In this document: piece by piece, positions 7,206 to 13,422 of the stretch
How the letters are laid out: every line of letters starts with the position of its first letter
Numbering within the stretch: the stretch's first letter is position 1
Source of the DNA: Thermoanaerobaculia bacterium
GTDB lineage: Bacteria > Acidobacteriota > Thermoanaerobaculia > UBA5066
Reading direction: 5' to 3'
DNA: 14,124 nt
Assembly (NCBI GenBank): GCA_023717585.1
Contig: JAMQPJ010000022.1
Location: forward strand, 1 to 14,124
Made by a program: the position numbers and the translations under genes
Notes under the pieces: generated by a model
Databases searched by the model: none
What the model saw: only the letters and a program-made list of their open reading frames with translations
What the model was told of the DNA's origin: nothing

Positions 7206-9008
7206 CTAGGCCGCGGTCCCCTCGTACATCCCGTCGATCACTTTCCTGAAGTGCTCGTCGACGATGCGCCGCTTCACCTTGAGAGTCGGCGTGAGCTCGC
7301 CGCTCTCGATCGTGAGGTCCCGCGGAAGGATCGCGAACCGGTTGATGAGCATTTCGTGCGGCTTGCCCGTGTTCCAGTCGTCGACGGCGCTCTGGAAGAC
7401 CGCGACGACCCGCGCTTCCTTGACGAGGTCGTCCATGGACAGACTGCCGAGGCCGTTCTCTTTCGCCCAGGCCGCGAGCTTTTCGAAGTTCGGTACGAAG
7501 AGGCAGGACAGAAACTTCCGCCGATCGCCGATGACGATGGGGAGCGAGACGAACGGATGACCCTTGAGATGCCCCTCGATCGGAGCCGGAGCGATGTTCT
7601 TGCCGTTGGAGTTGACGAGGATCTCCTTCTTCCGGTCCGTGATCATGAGGAACCCGTCCTCGTCGATCCTCCCGATGTCTCCTGTGTGGAACCAGCCGTC
7701 CGCGTCGATCGCCTCGGCGGTCTCCTTCGGCTTGTTGAAATAGCCCTTCATGACGTGCGGTCCGCGCGTCAGGATCTCCCCGTCAGGAGCGATGCGGCAC
7801 TCGACGCCGGGCACGATCTTCCCCACCGTTCCCAATCGCCACGCGGACGGGCAGGCGAGGGCGATGACGGGGCTCGTCTCCGTGAGCCCGTAGCCCTCGT
7901 AGATCTCGACGCCGATCGCCCAGAAGAACTCCGCGAGCTCCTTCGCGAGAGGCGCGCCGCCGGAGATCGCGAAGCGAAAACGGGAACCGAGGGCCTCGCG
8001 CACCTTGCGGTAGACGAGCCTCTCGTAGAGGAAGTGCTCGAGGGCGAGGCCGAAACCCGGCGTCTGCCTCTTCGCGCGGAGCGCCGTGACTTTCTTCCCG
8101 GCCTCGATCGCCCTCGCGAAGAGCTTCTGCTTGCCCGGAGACGACTTCGAAAGCTTCTCCTGAACGCGACCGTACACCTTCTCGTAGACGCGGGGGACCG
8201 CGCCGAAGAGGTGCGGGTTCACCTCGGAGAGGTTGTCGCGCAGCTTGTCGATCGACTCCGCGTACGCGATCGTGACGGAGCGGTGGTAGTAGGCGTACTC
8301 GATCGTTCGTTCGAAAACGTGCGAGAGGGGCAGGAAGGAGAGGGCGACGGCGGAGGAGTCGAAGGGCACGATCGAGCAGGCCGCCACGACGTTCGAGACG
8401 AAGTTGCTCTGCATGAGCATCGCGCCCTTCGGCTCGCCGGTCGTGCCGGACGTGTAGATGAGGGTCGCGAGGTCGGAGGGCTGGCGAGCATCGGCTCGCC
8501 GCTCGAAGGCCGAAGGATCGGCCGCGTGCGCGGCGCGGCCCGCTTCCAGAATGCCCGCGAAGGGCGTCGTGCCCGGGAGCGACGACCCGTCGAGCACGAT
8601 GACGTGCTTGATCGCCTGCTTGACCTCGGGAGACGCCTCCTTGGCCGCGAGAACCTTCGCCGCCTGATCGGACGTCGACGCGAAGGCGACCGTCGCGCCC
8701 GAGTCCTTGATGAGATACGCCACCTGGTCGGCGACCATCGTCGGGAAAACCGGCACGAGGACGGCGCCGTAGCACTGGCAGGCGAAGTCCACGATCGACC
8801 ACTCGGGCCGGTTATCCGAGAGCAGCGCGACGCGCCCGCCCTGTTTCACGCCGAGGCCCTCGAGGGCGCACGAAACGGACTTGACGCGATCCATGAACTC
8901 GGTGGTCGAGACCGGGATCCACTTCCCACCCTGTTTGTGGAGCAGCAAATCCGGCTTGGGCGTGTCCGCGAGATTCCGGAAAATGTCGACGAGTGTCCGT
9001 GGCGTCAT
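7206..9008 (-). CDS. Long-chain acyl-CoA synthetase (AMP-forming, FadD15/ACSL-like)
   Basis: This 600-residue ANL-superfamily enzyme activates fatty acids with ATP and CoA through an acyl-adenylate, giving the substrate for the beta-oxidation genes next door. The P-loop YTSGTTGEPKG is at 185-195, then GYGLTETSP, GWFHTGDIGRID and the C-terminal hinge DRKKEILVNSNGKNIAPAPIE with the likely catalytic Lys. The Asn-Gly-Lys-Asn-Ile-Ala-Pro form is typical of long-chain (eukaryote-like ACSL/FadD15) enzymes. The start MTPRTLVDIF at 9008 is chosen because GGAGG sits 6 nt upstream; a GTG/ATG at 9041 would lie inside the promoter. There is no signal peptide; it is probably peripheral to the membrane. It leads a two-gene unit with arcC. 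No FadR-like box was found in its promoter region. Confidence 0.94.
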   Translation of the reverse strand: MTPRTLVDIFRNLADTPKPDLLLHKQGGKWIPVSTTEFMDRVKSVSCALEGLGVKQGGRVALLSDNRPEWSIVDFACQCYGAVLVPVFPTMVADQVAYLIKDSGATVAFASTSDQAAKVLAAKEASPEVKQAIKHVIVLDGSSLPGTTPFAGILEAGRAAHAADPSAFERRADARQPSDLATLIYTSGTTGEPKGAMLMQSNFVSNVVAACSIVPFDSSAVALSFLPLSHVFERTIEYAYYHRSVTIAYAESIDKLRDNLSEVNPHLFGAVPRVYEKVYGRVQEKLSKSSPGKQKLFARAIEAGKKVTALRAKRQTPGFGLALEHFLYERLVYRKVREALGSRFRFAISGGAPLAKELAEFFWAIGVEIYEGYGLTETSPVIALACPSAWRLGTVGKIVPGVECRIAPDGEILTRGPHVMKGYFNKPKETAEAIDADGWFHTGDIGRIDEDGFLMITDRKKEILVNSNGKNIAPAPIEGHLKGHPFVSLPIVIGDRRKFLSCLFVPNFEKLAAWAKENGLGSLSMDDLVKEARVVAVFQSAVDDWNTGKPHEMLINRFAILPRDLTIESGELTPTLKVKRRIVDEHFRKVIDGMYEGTAA

Positions 9009-9014
9009 GAGAAG

Positions 9015-9019
9015 CCTCC
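9015..9019 (-). promoter_or_regulatory. Ribosome binding site of the acyl-CoA synthetase gene
   Basis: GGAGG on the minus strand with 6 nt to ATG 9008. It decides the start and shows that this organism uses strong Shine-Dalgarno sites on leadered genes, in contrast to the four leaderless-looking genes nearby. Confidence 0.75.
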
Positions 9020-9043
9020 GCAGCCTGTGCCTGAACCGCACGG

Positions 9044-9049
9044 ATTATA
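9044..9049 (-). promoter_or_regulatory. -10 element (TATAAT) for the acyl-CoA synthetase operon
   Basis: A perfect TATAAT reads leftward. The predicted start of transcription near 9037 gives a leader of about 29 nt carrying the GGAGG site. No convincing -35 is visible. Confidence 0.55.
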
Positions 9050-9051
9050 GT
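9046..9051 (+). promoter_or_regulatory. -10 element (TATAGT) for the membrane protein/SDR operon
   Basis: TATAGT (5 of 6 consensus) ends 6 nt before GTG 9058, so transcription would begin at the start codon. It overlaps the opposite-strand TATAAT by 4 bp, forming a symmetric bidirectional core promoter. No -35 is evident. Confidence 0.5.
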
Positions 9052-9057
9052 GGCCCC

Positions 9058-9570
9058 GTGGCGCTCGCACTCACTCTTTTGTCCGTTTTCACTCTCGTGG
9101 GGCTCGTCCTGTCGAGCCTCTCGGGGTGGGCGCTGTCTCAGGCGCTCGGCGGCTCGACCACGGCCGCGCGTCACATCGCGGTCGCGGTCCCGACGGTCCT
9201 TTTCTCCCTGTTCACCCAGTCGATGATCCTCTTCTTCTTCATCGGCACGGGAAAGATGCTCAAGGAAGCCGCCGCCAAACGACCCGACCCGGACGGAAGG
9301 GATTTCATCCTGGCCCGCGTGAAGGGCTTCAAGCTCAGGACCTCGGCGCTCTGCACCTTCGCTCCCCTGTCCGCGCTCGCGACCGGCCTCCTGGGCGTTA
9401 CCGCGCACACGGGCAAGACGCCCGCCTGGCTGCACCTCGTCGTCGCGATCGGCTGCGTGCTCTTGCACGTCGTCGCGTTCGGGCGCGAGGTCGTGGCGAT
9501 GGCCGCGACGAACCAGCTCATGGACGAAGCCGCCACGCTCGTGCCTCCGGCGCCGGGAAACGCGGCGTGA
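9058..9570 (+). CDS. Four-helix integral membrane protein of unknown function
   Basis: The product is 170 residues and I do not recognise the family. Hydrophobic segments at about 2-26, 39-63, 96-115 and 123-142 predict four transmembrane helices. A charged loop between helices 2 and 3 (GKMLKEAAAKRPDPDGRDFILARVKGFKLR) should be cytoplasmic by the positive-inside rule, with a Pro-rich C-terminal tail. No catalytic or metal motif stands out; the conserved-looking FFFIGTGKMLKE stretch at the end of helix 2 may be useful for a family search. The start GTG 9058 is chosen because no other start precedes the first helix in frame without entering the opposite gene's leader. It has no Shine-Dalgarno site and a -10 box 6 nt upstream. 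It overlaps the SDR gene by 4 nt (GTGA), so the two are coupled. Confidence 0.75.
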   Translation: MALALTLLSVFTLVGLVLSSLSGWALSQALGGSTTAARHIAVAVPTVLFSLFTQSMILFFFIGTGKMLKEAAAKRPDPDGRDFILARVKGFKLRTSALCTFAPLSALATGLLGVTAHTGKTPAWLHLVVAIGCVLLHVVAFGREVVAMAATNQLMDEAATLVPPAPGNAA

Positions 9571-10358
9571 GCACAGTGCCGGCGGTTTCGAAGATCGCGC
9601 TCGTGACGGGCGGGACAAAGCGGCTCGGATTCGAGTTCGCGAAGGCATTGGTCCGGAAAGGGTATTCGGTCGCTCTTTCCTATAGAAGCAATGCCGAAGA
9701 AGCGGGACACGCAGTCGATGTTCTCAGAAAGAAAGAGGGAGGGAGGGCAGAGGCGTTCCGCGCCGACTTCGCCGACGACGGCGCGCCGGATTCACTATTC
9801 AAAGAGATCTTCTCTTCTTCCCTCTTTTCCTCCTCTTCCTTTTCCTCTTCAGCAGCGTCTTCCCCTCCCCGCCTCGACGCCCTCGTCCACGCCGCGTCGC
9901 CGTGGATCCCGAAGCCGTTCGCTTCCGTGTCGGTTTCGGACTGGGAGGCGGTCTTCCGGGCCGGCCCCCGCGCCGCGTTCTTCCTCGCGCAGGCCGCGGC
10001 GCCCGCGCTCGCGCTCTCGTCCGGGTCGATCCTGTTCGTCTCCGACGTCGCCGCAACGCAGACCTGGCCGACGCACATCCCGCATGCGACCGCGAAAGCG
10101 GCGATCAACGCGCTCGTCCGCAACCTCGCCGTGGCTCTCGGCCCGAACGTGCGCGTCAACGCGGTCGCGCCGGGCATCGTCCTGCCGCCCGGCGACATGA
10201 GCCCCGAGGCCGTCGCGAGGCTCGTCGACGAGACGCCGCTGAAGCGCCAGGTCGAGGTCGCCGACCTGATGGAGATGGCGATCGCGATCCTCGAGAACCG
10301 CTCCATGACGGGACAGGTCGTCGCCGTGGACGCGGGCCGGACGGTCAAAGGGGATTGA
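9567..10358 (+). CDS. SDR-family oxidoreductase, FolM/pteridine-reductase-like, with catalytic Tyr replaced by His
   Basis: The 263-residue Rossmann protein has the cofactor motif TGGTKRLG (14-21), the TGx3RxG form seen in pteridine reductases and FolM. HAAS replaces the usual NNAG. Asp160 in FVSDVA sits where PTR1 has its catalytic Asp. The active-site YxxxK reads His173-Ala-Thr-Ala-Lys177, so the tyrosine is missing while the lysine remains. RVNAVAPGIVLPP and a C-terminal TGQVVAVDAG are normal for the family. Residues 81-101 form a Ser/Phe run (SSSLFSSSSFSSS) encoded by a pure pyrimidine tract, in the loop before the first NNAG-like strand. Start GTG 9567 overlaps the previous stop as GTGA. 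A reductase of pterin/folate or another carbonyl is the family expectation; the His substitution makes the activity uncertain. Confidence 0.82.
   Translation: MSTVPAVSKIALVTGGTKRLGFEFAKALVRKGYSVALSYRSNAEEAGHAVDVLRKKEGGRAEAFRADFADDGAPDSLFKEIFSSSLFSSSSFSSSAASSPPRLDALVHAASPWIPKPFASVSVSDWEAVFRAGPRAAFFLAQAAAPALALSSGSILFVSDVAATQTWPTHIPHATAKAAINALVRNLAVALGPNVRVNAVAPGIVLPPGDMSPEAVARLVDETPLKRQVEVADLMEMAIAILENRSMTGQVVAVDAGRTVKGD
9808..9850 (+). repeat. 43-nt uninterrupted polypyrimidine tract inside the SDR gene
   Basis: Every base from 9808 to 9850 is C or T, in TCT/TTC-like units, and encodes the Ser/Phe/Leu run at residues ~82-95. A 22-nt pure purine run lies 60 bp upstream (9726-9747, ending GGGAGGGAGGG). 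Such tracts arise by slippage and can adopt triplex structures. The tract keeps the reading frame. Confidence 0.8.
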
Positions 10359-10403
10359 GACAAGGCTCGCGGCCACCGCTCATTCGAACCGCCCGGCAGG
10401 CCG

Positions 10404-10835
10404 TTACTTACCTTCGCCCTTCTGCAGCACGCTCATCTTCGCCTGCTGGTCGGGCGTCAGGAGATTCCTGATCCTCACGAGCAAGGCGATCTGCGTCTTC
10501 TTCGCGTTCTTCTCGAGCGCGAGCACGCGGTCGAGCTGCGTCATGACCTTCGCCTCGTCCACCGGCTTCTCCTGGAGGAGCTGCGTCATCTTCTCCACCT
10601 CGGCCTGGAGGTCGAGCTGGAATTCCAGGAACTTCGGCTGCGTTTTCTGGAGCTCCGCGCGGATGCCCTTGCGCTGCGCGTCGTCGAGGCCGATCTCCTG
10701 AGCGTGATTCAGGACCTTGTCCGGCGGGAAGAGAAGCCTTCCGATGGGGTCGTCACCGGGCGGGGGCTCGGCAGGCGCCCGGACGGTCGCGAGCAGGGCG
10801 AACGTGAGGACGGCGAGTGTCGTTCTGATTCTCAT
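10404..10835 (-). CDS. Spy/CpxP-like periplasmic protein (heavy-metal-sensor / LTxxQ family)
   Basis: The 143-residue product begins with a Sec signal peptide (basic MRIR, hydrophobic 6-18, probable cleavage after Ala-Pro-Ala22). The mature part is all-helical and charged, with LFPPDKVLNHAQEIGLDDAQR (35-55), two long amphipathic helices and the LTPDQQ motif (126-131) characteristic of Spy/CpxP and CnrX-like proteins. Family members act as periplasmic chaperones or stress/metal sensors. Here only one mature His (44) and few Met are present, so metal binding is not evident. ATG 10835 overlaps the stop of the upstream membrane protein gene as ATGA. Being the third gene after an ECF sigma factor and a single-pass membrane protein, it is most likely the periplasmic sensor arm of that system. 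It converges on the SDR gene with a 45-nt gap lacking a clear terminator. Confidence 0.78.
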   Translation of the reverse strand: MRIRTTLAVLTFALLATVRAPAEPPPGDDPIGRLLFPPDKVLNHAQEIGLDDAQRKGIRAELQKTQPKFLEFQLDLQAEVEKMTQLLQEKPVDEAKVMTQLDRVLALEKNAKKTQIALLVRIRNLLTPDQQAKMSVLQKGEGK

Positions 10836-11185
10836 GGCGTGGTTCCTTTCTCGGTCGCGAGGAGCAGGGAATAGTCCGGCACCGCCTCCGGCAGCGTCGG
10901 AGTCGAGTCGAGCAGGCCCGGGTAAGGGGCTTCGAGAAGGAAGTCCGTCGGCGCCTTCCAGTCCCCGACGCGAACGGCGGGCTGCCGTCGGAAGAGCGAC
11001 AACGAAACCGCGACGGCGAGAATCGCGGCCGCAGCCGCAACGAGTCTCGCGGGTCCGATCGGCGCAAGCCGCGGGCCGGATCTCCCCCGCGTGAGCAACA
11101 TCCGGAACGGCGGCGCCTTCTCCTCGTCCGAAATGCGCCTCTCCTCGAAGAGACGCCGCAGGTCTTCGTCGCCGACCGGGCTCAT
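10832..11185 (-). CDS. Small single-pass membrane protein, probable anti-sigma factor
   Basis: The product is 117 residues. A cytoplasmic N-terminus of ~45 residues starts with a charged amphipathic segment (DEDLRRLFEERRISDEEKAPPF, 7-28), then comes one transmembrane helix at about 47-65 and a ~50-residue periplasmic tail rich in Pro and acidic residues. No HxxxCxxC zinc motif is present, so it is not a ZAS-type anti-sigma; the size and layout are closer to CnrY. Its ATG at 11185 overlaps the sigma gene's TGA as ATGA (4 nt) and its own stop overlaps the Spy-like gene the same way. Anti-sigma function is inferred from position and topology alone, with no sequence family recognised. Confidence 0.65.
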   Translation of the reverse strand: MSPVGDEDLRRLFEERRISDEEKAPPFRMLLTRGRSGPRLAPIGPARLVAAAAAILAVAVSLSLFRRQPAVRVGDWKAPTDFLLEAPYPGLLDSTPTLPEAVPDYSLLLATEKGTTP

Positions 11186-11679
11186 GGCGGGCTCTCTCCG
11201 AGCGTCTTCCTCAGCCGCTTCTTTCCGCGGTCGTAGTGCTGTCGCGCACTTCCCGTCGAGATCCCGAGGGCGCGGGCCGCCTCTTCGATCGTCAGGTCGT
11301 GCCCGAAGACGAGGTCGAGCGTTTCCCTTTGCCGCGCCGAGAGCCGCGCCAGCGCGCCTTCCAGGCGTGCGCTGCGAACCTCGGCGTCCCTCGGGGGGTG
11401 CGGCTCCCCGACGGGGCCTCGGCTCCACGTCGCGAGCGAAACCCGGTGAAGCCAGGCCCGCCTCCGCCGCTCGGCCGCCGTCCGGCGCACGACTCCGAAG
11501 AGGAACGTCTTGAACGAGGAGCCGCCGGCAAACCGGGCCCGGCCGTCCAGGGTCTTCAGATAGCTCTCCTGCAGCACGTCTTCCGCCTCCTCCCGGTCCC
11601 CGCGGCAGCATGAAAGCGACCAGGCGTAGCTCGCTTTGTGCAGCTTTTCGAGCTCACCTTCCAGCTCCTCACGGTCCAT
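11182..11679 (-). CDS. ECF-family RNA polymerase sigma factor
   Basis: The 165-residue protein has the two-domain ECF layout. Sigma-2 lies at about 8-75, with EAEDVLQESYLKTL (31-44, the core-binding 2.1/2.2 helix) and FKTFLFGVVRRTAAERRRR (56-74, region 2.4). Sigma-4 lies at about 108-158, with LSARQRETLDLVFGHDLTIEEAARALGISTGSARQHYDRGKKRLRK, including the -35-reading helix-turn-helix. No extra C-terminal domain is present. Start ATG 11679 has AAAGG 6 nt upstream. It is first of three overlapping genes, followed by a probable anti-sigma and a Spy-like sensor. A 74-nt gap separates it from the co-directional HD-like gene upstream; I see no GGAAC-type autoregulated promoter there, only an 8-bp CTCATGAG palindrome (11708-11715). 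Targets are unknown; envelope or metal stress is the natural guess. Confidence 0.9.
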   Translation of the reverse strand: MDREELEGELEKLHKASYAWSLSCCRGDREEAEDVLQESYLKTLDGRARFAGGSSFKTFLFGVVRRTAAERRRRAWLHRVSLATWSRGPVGEPHPPRDAEVRSARLEGALARLSARQRETLDLVFGHDLTIEEAARALGISTGSARQHYDRGKKRLRKTLGESPP

Positions 11680-11753
11680 GCCTCGCCTTTCGGGCCGCCA
11701 ACTTCAGCTCATGAGTGTCTGTGAAGGGCGATCCATATGACGGCACCGCGAGA

Positions 11754-12353
11754 TCAGCGGGTCGCGACGGGCTCGAACTCGGCGGCCTCCGCACGCAGCC
11801 GCGCGGCGAAGTCCTTCGCGTAGGCGATCCGTTCCCCCGCGAGCCGGCGGCCGGCCTCCGTCACGAAGCGCGCGGCGTCCATGCGCCTGTCGATCTCGTC
11901 CGCCATCTCCGCGAGCGTCATCCTCTCGCGCGCTCCGGAGACGAGGAGCTGCGTGACGCCATACGCGCCGACGGACTCGAGAAGCATCGCGTCGTGGACG
12001 ATCATTTCCTCGGAGCTTTTCGGATCGGATTCGACGCGGAAAAGAGAAGAGACGAGGATTCGGATTTCTTCGAGTGGAAGACGGAGGGAACGGAGAAGCA
12101 GATCCTCGCGGCTGTCGGGCGTGATGCGACGCGCCGACGGAAGCCCCGCGAAGGCGGCCAGGAGAAAGAGCCGCGCCGGATCCGCTCCGGCGACGCCCGA
12201 CGATCCGGCGCCCTCTTCACTTTCCAGGAAATCCGAAATCCGGATTCTCTTCTCCACGAACCCGAAGTTCGTCATCCCGTCGAGTCCCACCGAGAGCGGC
12301 CTCACGAAGTCCAGTATTTGCGCGCGCGCGGCGGCGTCGAGCGTGAAAGCCAC
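11754..12353 (-). CDS. HD-superfamily-like hypothetical protein lacking the N-terminal HD histidines
   Basis: The product is 199 residues. The second half resembles the C-terminal part of YedJ/YpgQ-type HD phosphohydrolases: IVHDAMLLESVGAYGVTQLLVSG (118-140, compare 'DADrLDaiGAiGi.R.f'), then a helix and RFVTEAGRRLAGERIAYAKDFAARLRAE (162-189, compare 'kT..gr.lA..R...m..fl..l..E'). The first half (VRPLSVGLDGMTNFGFVEKRIRISDFL) has none of the usual metal-binding H...HD residues, so it is either a distant subfamily or catalytically inactive. Start is GTG 12353, with TATCAT ending 6 nt before it and no Shine-Dalgarno, so a leaderless mRNA is likely. It diverges from the BMP lipoprotein gene across 35 bp. 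Bases ~12000-12080 are unusually rich in AT and purines. The gene is real by codon composition; the family assignment is tentative. Confidence 0.6.
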   Translation of the reverse strand: MAFTLDAAARAQILDFVRPLSVGLDGMTNFGFVEKRIRISDFLESEEGAGSSGVAGADPARLFLLAAFAGLPSARRITPDSREDLLLRSLRLPLEEIRILVSSLFRVESDPKSSEEMIVHDAMLLESVGAYGVTQLLVSGARERMTLAEMADEIDRRMDAARFVTEAGRRLAGERIAYAKDFAARLRAEAAEFEPVATR

Positions 12354-12359
12354 GCCGCG

Positions 12360-12365
12360 ATGATA
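12360..12365 (-). promoter_or_regulatory. -10 element (TATCAT) of the HD-like gene
   Basis: TATCAT (5 of 6 consensus) reads leftward and ends 6 nt before GTG 12353, putting the start of transcription at the start codon. No -35 is recognisable. Confidence 0.45.
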
Positions 12366-12376
12366 GGTCCCGGCGG

Positions 12377-12382
12377 CATAAT
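12377..12382 (+). promoter_or_regulatory. -10 element (CATAAT) of the BMP lipoprotein gene
   Basis: CATAAT (5 of 6 consensus) ends 6 nt before ATG 12389. The intervening CCGCGG is not a Shine-Dalgarno site, so the mRNA is probably leaderless. The whole divergent intergenic region is only 35 bp. Confidence 0.45.
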
Positions 12383-12388
12383 CCGCGG

Positions 12389-13387
12389 ATGAACTCCCAC
12401 CGGCCGATTCACTCCGTTGCCGCCGCCGCTTCCGCGGCCCTCGTCCTCACTCTCATCTCCTGCGGCAGGGTCGAGCCGGGAGCGAAGCCCGCGGGCTTCA
12501 CCGTGGCGCTGTTGACCCCGGGCCCGATCTCGGACGCCGGCTGGAACGCGGGAGCGTACGAAGGCCTCAAAGCGATCGAGCAGGAGCTGGGCGCGTCCGT
12601 CTCCCACGTCCAGGTGAAGGCGCCGTCGGAATTCGAGGAGCAATTCCGCGCGTACGCGGCCAAGGGCACGAACCTCGTGTTCGGCCACGGTTTCGAGTTT
12701 CAGGACGCCGCCGAGCGCGTCGCGAAGGAATACCCAAAAACGGTCTTCGTGACGACCTCGGGCTCGAAGACGGCCCCGAACCTCGCGCCCATCGTTTTCG
12801 AGCTGGAACAGGCGGCCTACCTGTGCGGGCTCGTCTCGGGCCGCATGACGAAGACGGGCAAGGCCGGCATGTTGGGCGGCGTCGAGCTGCCCTCGATCAA
12901 ATCCACTTTCCTCGCCTACGAGGGCGGCTTTCTCGCGGGGCATCCCGGCGGGGCAGCGCGACGCGTCTTCACGGGCTCGTTCGAGGACGTGGCGGGCGCG
13001 AAGGCTGCGGCGCTCGCGCTCGCGGACCAGGGCTGCGACTTCCTCTTCCAGAACGCGGACGCCGCTGCGCTCGGCGTCTTCAAGGGAGCCGAGGAACGCG
13101 CGATCTGGACCTTCGGCACGAACAAGGACCAGAACGCGCTCTCACCGGCCGTCCTCGCCTCGGCCGTCATCGACATGCCGCGCGCATTCGTCGAAACGGC
13201 ACGCCGCGCCAGGGCCGGGACGTTCGACGGCCGGCCCCTGCGCTACGGCCTCACGAGCGGCGTGATCTCGTTCGTCTGGAATCCCGCGGCCAAAGCCGGC
13301 GTCCCGTCCGGAATCGTCGAAGAGGTCAAGGCGACGGAAGAGAAGATCAAGGCTGGGACACTCGTCGTACCGCGGGGGAATTTCTGA
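12389..13387 (+). CDS. BMP-family (PnrA-like) substrate-binding lipoprotein of a nucleoside-type ABC importer
   Basis: The product is 332 residues. The signal peptide ends in a lipobox Leu22-Ile-Ser-Cys25, so it is lipid-anchored in the periplasm or on the outer face of the membrane. The mature part follows the basic-membrane-protein family: FTVALLTPGPISDAGWNAGAYEGLK (38-62), NLVFGHGFEFQDAAERVAKEYPKTVFV, AAYLCGLVSGRMTKTGKAGMLGG, FLFQNADAAALGVF, and TFGTNKDQNALSPAVLASAV near the C-terminal lobe. Such proteins (Treponema PnrA, BMP transporter receptors) bind purine nucleosides between two lobes. It is followed 76 nt later by the matching ABC ATPase. The permeases would be expected beyond the right edge. 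ATG 12389 gives the best signal peptide and sits 6 nt after a -10-like box. Ligand class is by family; the exact nucleoside is unknown. Confidence 0.88.
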   Translation: MNSHRPIHSVAAAASAALVLTLISCGRVEPGAKPAGFTVALLTPGPISDAGWNAGAYEGLKAIEQELGASVSHVQVKAPSEFEEQFRAYAAKGTNLVFGHGFEFQDAAERVAKEYPKTVFVTTSGSKTAPNLAPIVFELEQAAYLCGLVSGRMTKTGKAGMLGGVELPSIKSTFLAYEGGFLAGHPGGAARRVFTGSFEDVAGAKAAALALADQGCDFLFQNADAAALGVFKGAEERAIWTFGTNKDQNALSPAVLASAVIDMPRAFVETARRARAGTFDGRPLRYGLTSGVISFVWNPAAKAGVPSGIVEEVKATEEKIKAGTLVVPRGNF

Positions 13388-13422
13388 CAAGAGTCATGAA
13401 GGAAAAGAAAGAGATTTCTGCT

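Noticed and set aside
6117..9050. 977-codon plus-strand open frame opposite carbamate kinase and the acyl-CoA synthetase
   Set aside because: It spans two well-supported minus-strand genes and their gap, its composition is shadow-like (Arg/Asp/Glu/Val), and no motif is recognisable.
10359..10403. Bidirectional terminator between the convergent SDR and Spy-like genes
   Set aside because: No stable stem with a T-tract is visible in the 45 nt.
11680..11753. ECF-type autoregulated promoter upstream of the sigma gene
   Set aside because: No GGAAC-like -35 or paired -10 was found; only TTCACA without a -10 at the right distance and a short CTCATGAG palindrome.
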